DNA from: Paraphaeosphaeria minitans
Taxonomy: Eukaryota; Ascomycota; Dothideomycetes; Pleosporales; Didymosphaeriaceae
Reading direction: 5' to 3'
Assembly: GCA_015832175.1 (NCBI GenBank)
Contig: WJXW01000002.1
Span: 3,224,001 to 3,288,000, forward strand
Length of the DNA stretch: 64,000 nt
Each line of letters opens with the position of its first letter. Position 1 is the first letter of the stretch. The notes below the pieces were generated by a model that saw only the letters and a list, made by a program, of their open reading frames with translations, was not told the origin of the DNA and ran no database searches. Below are positions 57,597 through 64,000 of the stretch, one piece after another. A program made the translations under genes and the position numbers.

Positions 57597-57720
57597 TGTG
57601 TAGGGTGCTCTGTCTACTGTGTAGGGTGCTCTGTCTACTGTGTAGGGTGCTCTGTCTACTGTGTAGGGTGCTCTGTCTACTGTGTAGGGTGCTCTGTCTA
57701 CTGTGTAAGGGGCTCTGTAT
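57597..57720. repeat. 21-bp tandem repeat
   Basis: Copies of TGTGTAGGGTGCTCTGTCTA plus C start at 57597, 57618, 57639, 57660 and 57681, with a variant sixth at 57702. The first five are identical, indicating recent amplification; 21 being a multiple of 3, every frame without a stop stays open. Confidence 0.95.
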
Positions 57721-58214
57721 ATATGCAGCTCCTGTTTTTCGTCTGAAGTATGCGCCAATGTCTGAGAGGGTTGTACCCAAGGCCGCGCGGTGGAAACGAA
57801 CCTGGGCTTCTGGCGAACACTGAAAGCACGAGCGAGTGGCTCATTCATCGACGGCCCTCTGCCAATTACTACTGCTCGTGGGGTTCAAACAATGCTAGAG
57901 CGTGCACTCTGCAGGCTGTCAGCGCACAGGATGCACGTTGCATACGATGACGATGGTTGCATTCGATACCTGGCAGCTGGCCGTTGTTCGTTGGCGACGC
58001 GTGTTGTCCCTCGCAACGTAAACACGGTCCACGGTCGTCGGCAGCCCCATCCCCATCCCCATCCCCAATCCCTGCGTCCCGCGTCGAAGCTCACCGCACT
58101 CGTAGTACTGAGGAATAATATACTTACTCTCCCACCCCTACTGCCTTTCGCTGCTCTCTCGGTGCAGTCGTTCCCGCGAATACCGCTCGCTCCCATTCAT
58201 ACACACGGGCGCCC

Positions 58215-61200
58215 ATGGGTGCGCCAGCGGCGTCAGAGCCGCCTTCGGTCACGCTCTCGTGTACGATGACGCAGAACTGGTTGCAAGGACACCGCTAATA
58301 GATTGCAGTTGCCAACAACTTCTGGGGAAAAGATGACGCAGGCGTCTCTCCCATGCTCGAGCGCATGCATAATGCCAAAGTCACATCCGACGAGCTCAAG
58401 TCATTCTACGCCGCGCGGGCTGCCATCGAAGACGAATACTCCCGCAAACTCCTGAATCTCGCCCGGAAACCTCTTGGCTCGTCGGAATCCGGCACATTGC
58501 GCCTGTCGTTCGATGTGATCCGCGGCGAAGTCGAGACCATGGGCAAGGCACACCAGAGCGTCGCGCAGCAGATGAAGACGGAGCTGGAAGAACCACTCCA
58601 GGCATTCGCTGGAGGTATGAAAGAGCGACGGAAGATTGTGCAGAATGGAATCGAGAAGCTGCTCAAGATGAAGATGCAACAGACGGCCTCGGTCAACAAG
58701 GCCCGCGATCGGTACGAGAATGACTGCCTCAAGATCAAGGGCTTCCTCGCACAAGCTCACATGGTCATGGGCCAGGAGGAGCGCAAGAACAAGGCAAAGC
58801 TGGAGAAGACGCAGATCCAGCTCTCGGACACGGAGCGGGACTACGAGGCGGCGGTCAAGATCCTCGAGGAGACAACCGGCCGGTGGAACAGAGACTGGAA
58901 GGCAGCTTGTGATGTGAGCAGCGTGTCTGTCATCACCTAGCGTAATGCTAACGCGCTCAGAAATTCCAAGACCTGGAAGAAGAGCGCATCGACTACACCA
59001 AGAGCAGCCTCTGGAACTTTGCCAACATTGCGTCCACCGTATGTGTCAGCGACGATGCTGCCTGCGAGAAGATAAGACTCTCGCTCGAGGACTGCGACGT
59101 CGAGAAGGACATCACAAACTTCATACAAGGCCAAGGAACAGGCCAGGAGATTCCGGACCCGCCCAAGTTCATCAACTTTGCGCGAGGTGATGCCGAGACG
59201 GATTCGCACATCTCTGAAGACGACAACTTTTCGGTAGCTCAGTTCGCCAGAACTATGAATCCTGCCTACCGAGCATCGTCACCGGCGCCTTCTAGTTTCG
59301 ATTCACACAACGACCCGAACAATCCGCTCGCTCGTGAGCTGCTCGGGAACAACACCAAGCCGATATTGCAAGACCAGGTCAATGTCGCACCTCAACAGGC
59401 ACAGCCTCCTCGACCTGCTGCTACGTCGAGAGCTTCGCATCATTCCGGTCACTCTGCGCACTCGAACCGAGCGCCACAACCCGATCCTCGGTTGATCCAA
59501 GCCCAGCAACAGGCGCACCAGCAATACCAGCAGACCAAGGCCCCTCTCAACGATTATCCCCAAGACGGGATGACTCAGTTTTGCCGCGTTGGGCCACCTG
59601 CAGAGCAAAGCCCGGCCCCGAGCCCCGTTCGCCCTTCGAGCAGAGACTCTCAGAGCGACTACTCCAATCCTACTTCCTTCTCGAGCATCGAACCTCCGAG
59701 TGGATCTGCGTCGCCAGGAAAGCCCATGTTCGAGTCACCTCAGCCGGTAGAGGATGTGCCCGTGCAGCAGAAGAAGGGCTTCTTCCAAAAGAACCCGTTT
59801 GCGAGAAGGCAGAGCAAGCCAGACGTTCAACCTCCAGCTTTCATTACGCCGAGCGGCCGGAACACCTGGGGTCCTGCATCTAGAGCAGTAAACAACGAGA
59901 ATGTTAGTCCCGCGCGCCCGCATGCTGGCAGGGAACGAGGCCACACTCTCAAAGATGTCCCGACACCCAGCCCTGAACCTGTGGACCCGCGGGCGAACTT
60001 TCAGCTCAACATTGGCAACAATGTCTTCGACGTAGCTTCTCCGGACGGCAAGAACGAGAAGAAGCCCGCGGAGCCTCAAGAAGAATTAGACCCCATTGCT
60101 CAGGCGCTTGCTGAGCTTAAAGGCGTCACGAAGCAGACCTCGTTGCGTGTGTCCGCAGACCGCTATCACGGTCTTGCCACACCACAGCCTCCTGCTACGC
60201 CCGCTGTAGGAGCCAATCTTCCAGGGGGAGCTCCTACACCACTTGTCAACGCCAGTCTAAACGCTGCTAAACGTGGAACACCACCCCCCTCGTACGATGC
60301 ACCGCCCATGTCCCGCCTTGGTGCTCCCAAGCCAGCCCACACCGCGCGCCAGATGCAGAAGACCACGGAAATGTACGTTCAGCAGAAAGCCAGCGTCTTC
60401 AACACCGGCGCCTCAACGCGTCCTTCCACCCGCGGCGCCGCCCCACAAGAAGCACCTCGAGCATCCTCGCCCGCTCCTCGCGCCGCTAGCCCTCAACCAA
60501 GCATGTACCGCAGCCAGCAACAACAGGCTCCTGCCTCTCCCGCGTACCGCGCCGCTAGCCCTCAACCAAGTATGTACCGCAGCCAGCAACAACAAGCTCC
60601 TGCTTCCCCTGCCTACCGCGCCACCTCGCCCAACCCGTACGCCGGCGGCCGCCCGCGCGCCCCAACCGCGACTCAACAACAGGCACCCAACCCCTTCGGC
60701 GCCCCCACGGGACGCGGCTCCTACTCGCGACAAGGTGGGGGCGGTGGCGCTGGCTCCCCCAGCATGGCTCGCGCGGCCTCCCCTCAACCACCACAGCCGC
60801 AGTACGCACAGTCGCAGAGCCGTCCTGGCTCCCGCGCCGCGCCGTCGCAGTCGTCTCCCCAACCCGCCTACGCCAGCACCAGGCCCGCGTCCCGGCCTGC
60901 GTCGAGAGCTGCGAGCCCGAACCCCGCCTTCCGCCAGAGCTACGATCGCCCGAGCAGCAGCCGCGGCAGCGAGATGGCGTTGCAGCTTGCGCCGGCGGGG
61001 AGCGAGCGCGGGGATGGGAGTGCGTATGGGGGAAGCATGTACGGGGGAAGTGTGAGGGGGCGAAGTGGGACTGCACAGGGCCAGCAGAGACCTCAGAGTA
61101 GTTACTACGGCGGCGGCGGTGGCGGTGGCGGTGGTGCAGGGGGAGAGGGACTACAGCACAGCCCGAGCACGATGAGTTCGCGGGTGCGGAGCAAGAGCGT

Positions 61201-61471
61201 TGCTGAGCCCAGGCAGTACACGAGGGATGGGCGGATGATTGTGAATTATTGTAAGTTGCATCTCGCTTTGCTTTGAGGAGTGCTGGGCTAACAACGAGCA
61301 GCTCGAGCGATGTACGTCTACAACGCGCAGATACCCGAGGAGCTGTCTTTCGCCAAAGGGGACATACTCGCTGTGTTGCGGCTGCAGGACGATGGGTGGT
61401 GGGAGGCGGAGGTGGTGGGCAAGGATGGGCGGAGGGGCCTGGTGCCGAGCAATTATCTGCAGGCGTGCTAG
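58215..61471 (+). CDS. F-BAR and SH3 septation protein (Cdc15/Imp2/Hof1 type)
   Basis: Cytokinesis scaffold that binds curved membrane at the contractile ring. Four exons: 58215-58260, 58309-58913, 58961-61250 and 61302-61471, about 1,036 aa. The first join restores VTLSFANNFWGKDDAGVSPM, the conserved F-BAR opening; the F-BAR domain runs to about 290 (ELKSFYAARAAIEDEYSRKL, WNFANIAS). A long Ser/Pro/Gln-rich disordered linker follows, with a 23-residue duplication around 60486-60624 (motif QPSMYRSQQQQAPASPAYRA). The last exon adds an SH3 domain (about 980-1036): AMYVYNAQIPEELSFAKGDI, then DDGWWEAEV and GLVPSNYL. Read without splicing, the linker exon stops at 61276 and loses the SH3. An ACGCGT box lies at 57997-58002, about 215 bp upstream. 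Confidence 0.92.
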
Positions 61472-61748
61472 GTAGCCCAGAGACACAGGGGGAAGTGGAT
61501 GTTGGAGAGAGGAGATGATGAAGAGAGAGGATGTCGGAGGATGGAGATGCAGATACCCGGTCGTTGTTCCTGCTGCGTTCCTTGCGATGAGCATCAGTCG
61601 TGCTTTTTTTTGTGCATTTCTTTTTTTTTTGGTTGGCATCTGGAAAGATGGTCCAGAGTTTGGGAATTTCGCTTCTTGCACTCGTTGACGATGGTTACGT
61701 GGGATGATAAATGCGGGGTTTGATGCGGAATGAAGGACAAATTGTTAA

Positions 61749-61769
61749 CGCGCGCGCGTGTGTGTGTGG
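61749..61769. repeat. (CG)n(TG)n alternating tract
   Basis: Twenty-one bases of strict purine/pyrimidine alternation (CGCGCGCGCGTGTGTGTGTG), of the kind that can adopt Z-DNA. Confidence 0.8.
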
Positions 61770-62584
61770 CGTGCTACCTTACATTGTGATGTAGCGATGG
61801 AGGCTGATACTCATGTGATGGGTAGTGTACACCAAACTACGGTAGTGGTATGCGTAACGAGAGTCGTCCACGCACGATGATGGTGACGAGCACTTCCACT
61901 TCCATCAGACTCCGACTTGGCAGGCAGATGAGATGAGATGAGATGACGCCGAAGCATAAAAGCAGCTTCTCCTCTCCTCCCCGACCCGCTACTTTGATTC
62001 CTCACACCGCCCACCCCTCGTCCTGCGGACATAAAAAGTTGTCCGGGAAAACATCACGGCTTTTCTTGTGGCTGACGCCCCACGACTTTCCTCACTGGGT
62101 GACCGAGAAGTCCCGACCTGTCAAATACATGACTTCCGACGTCTCCTGGGGAGGTGAAAGCGTCTCGTCGGTAAATACATGGCGTTTCGTGGTCTATGGG
62201 TTGTGTGTCCTAGCTGGGGACCGAAAAAACGTTCCAAAACGGCGGAATGCCTGCTCTCGGCCGCGAAAAGATAGGTAGAGCCCAGGTAGACATGGGTTTT
62301 GGTATGAAGTTGGCGTTTCAAGCCACCTATCGCCATGTCCCGTGATCATCGTCTCTTTCTGGGAGACTATAAAGGGTGGCGACGGGTGCATGTCTCTCCT
62401 GTGTTGGAATACACATGTCGACGGCGAGGACGACACGGTGCCGGCGTGCTGGGGACCGGAAGAAAACCGGGTTTCGGGTCCATGGTGCGCGATTGGGGGC
62501 GGCTCGAAATTTGCAGTTTGCAACTCGAATTGCTCGTGTTGTCTGTGAACCATTTGAAAAAAAGCATTCACATTAATTACATGG

Positions 62585-62611
62585 CTCTCTCTCTCTCTCT
62601 CTCTCTCTCTC
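62585..62611. repeat. (CT)n microsatellite
   Basis: Thirteen uninterrupted CT units. Confidence 0.95.
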
Positions 62612-62849
62612 GACAACCAAAACCGATGTTGTTTTGATCTTCGTGTGCTCTCCACCCACACAACATACAACCACCGCACACCCAGCGCAGACGAAGCGCT
62701 TGACCCTCGAACAACTTCATCAAATCATTTAACATACCCTACTACCCAGTTCCTAAGTATATTAAGAAGTCCGACTTACGCAATGCCGCCGTCTTCGCGT
62801 TTAGCGATAATGCTAAGCGCGCGAACTACACTACAGTACTTGCAACTTA

Positions 62850-64000
62850 GGGCCTGTTCGGTAGACGTGATCTGGAGGCTTGATCTCATCTCGATTACTA
62901 GATCCAGTTAGGCTCACATTAAGATCACACCGTGTTTGGTTCGAGCGTGATCTTAACGTTATAAATAGAGGTCTAATCTAAGAGTAATTAACTAGCTAAA
63001 TTAAACCCTACTAGTGCTAATAAGATCTATGTTTATACCTATTTAAGCGTAAAATTATAAGTTAAACTAAGTATAAAGTTAGAAGGTCTATCTCGCCTAA
63101 TCTTAGAGCTTTTTAACACTGTAATATTTAGTAGAGAGGCCCTTATAGGCGTTATAAGAGTGTTAATAGTAATAACTTTAGTATTAATTAACGCTGTAGA
63201 GAGGACCGCAGCTCTACCTATAGGCGTAAATAAATGCGTAGAGGATATATGCCTAGGTCTAGCTTAGCTAGCTAAGTGTCTTATTAATAACCTATACTTA
63301 TATAAGGAGACGTAACTCTAGCAGAGCACCTTTACAGCTCTTATTACTTACTATAGATAACACGTTAAAGATAGCTAATAAATTAAGGTTAAGGAAAAAG
63401 TATTTATATTTCTATATATCTACACGCAAGAAGCTAGGTAGTAAAAAGCTAAACACTACTATAGGCACTTACTAAGCATAATTACTATATATATATATAG
63501 AGATTTTACCTAATTTTTACTAATGTTAGTAGTAACTTTTATAAAGTCCTTACTGCGGTCCTTTTACTATATCTAGAAGTTGTATATTTGCCCTCTAGCG
63601 CCTGCCTAGAGGCTATACGTAATAACCTAAAATATATACCTTTCTTTAAGGACTATATAAGAGCTCTTAATAGGTTGAACTTTAAGGTCTATATACTAGT
63701 AGACGACTCTAAATAATATAGAAATTGCTATAAATACCTCTCCTAAAACGTATTAGCAGCTGTTAACTTTAATATAAACTTTATATATATCTTAGCTAGC
63801 TAGGAGGGCAGTGCTTATAACGCCTAGGTGCTTATAGACGCTTATTAATAAGGATTTACAGCTCTTCTAGGTAAATATTATCTAGTGGACGCTAGATATA
63901 TAAACAGCGATATAACGCTTATACTATATTATAGTATACACTATTACCTTTAAGAGATAGCGCAACTACTAGATAGTAGGCCTTAAATAGTAGAGAAGCT
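62850..64000 (+). mobile_element. RIP-decayed PIF/Harbinger-type DNA transposon (left part)
   Basis: Base composition changes sharply here to TA-rich DNA that continues to the window edge. The element opens GGGCCTGTTCGGTAGACG directly after TTA (62847-62849), matching the terminal inverted repeat style and TWA target duplication of PIF/Harbinger elements. Reading 63640 to about 63975 on the plus strand, and passing over stops, gives transposase-like text: FFKDYI, then YRNCYKYLS, NVLAAVNFNINFIYILAS, EGSAYNA, GKYYLVDA and YINSD, the order of the Harbinger DDE nuclease (YRNRKGYLSQN, then YYLVDAGY). Stops fall where Gln or Trp is expected (TAA/TAG for CAA/CAG/TGG), the mark of C-to-T RIP. Non-functional. 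The right end lies outside the window. Confidence 0.8.

Larger units (their letters stand above)
61472..62849. other. Intergenic before transposon remnant
   Basis: 1.4 kb with short frames only. T runs (61605-61612, 61620-61629) lie in the likely 3' region of the F-BAR gene. Frames around 62194-62679 on the minus strand have no recognisable domain. Confidence 0.45.

Noticed and set aside
57414..57848. Long repeat-peptide frames around the 21-bp array on both strands
   Set aside because: Produced by an array whose 21-bp unit has no stop in several frames; no start context, splice logic or family.
61251..61276. F-BAR protein ending at 61276
   Set aside because: That end lies in an intron; the next exon encodes the SH3 domain expected for this family.

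Overview
The window is nuclear DNA of a filamentous ascomycete (Pezizomycotina). The evidence is short GT-AG introns (most 47-77 nt), compact genes in both orientations, long CTAC/TAGG microsatellites between genes, and, at the right edge, a TA-rich transposon remnant whose stop codons look like repeat-induced point mutation (RIP). A Dothideomycete-like genome would fit, but the sequence does not settle the class. Gene boundaries are hand-built by joining reading frames at splice signals; no transcript data were available.

Layout. 1-8.7 kb: gene-poor, with one RTA1-type seven-helix membrane protein at the far left. 8.7-15.9 kb: a small unknown protein, then a replication/repair pair read outward from a shared promoter (RNase H2 subunit B and Mcm10), then a tubulin-tyrosine-ligase-like enzyme. 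16-19 kb: a 15-bp minisatellite and a 2-kb stretch of degenerate interspersed repeats. 19.5-25.1 kb: housekeeping block of Mediator MED17, IMP 5'-nucleotidase ISN1 (three micro-exons) and mitochondrial enoyl reductase ETR1. 25.4-26.8 kb: a Gfo/Idh/MocA oxidoreductase gene that appears broken. 28.2-33.1 kb: a FAR1-type DNA-binding protein, a peroxisomal FAD amine oxidase with a minisatellite in its intron, and an OMS1-like mitochondrial methyltransferase. 33.1-40 kb: repeat-rich DNA around a GDS1-type winged-helix protein. 40-45.7 kb: a DUF2235 hydrolase, a cytochrome P450 relic and a seven-helix rhodopsin-like membrane protein. 47.9-55 kb: the CCR4-NOT scaffold NOT1 (about 2,294 aa). 55.7-61.5 kb: a secreted cysteine-rich protein with two C-x3-C/C-x3-C modules, then an F-BAR/SH3 septation protein. 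62.85 kb to the end: a decayed PIF/Harbinger-type DNA transposon running off the edge.

Most genes are conserved, single-copy housekeeping functions: replication (RNH202, MCM10), transcription and mRNA decay (MED17, NOT1), nucleotide and mitochondrial metabolism (ISN1, ETR1, OMS1) and cytokinesis (F-BAR protein). They do not form a biosynthetic cluster. The accessory or lineage-specific items are the secreted cysteine-rich protein, the FAR1 protein, the broken oxidoreductase, the P450 relic, the repeat arrays and the transposon.
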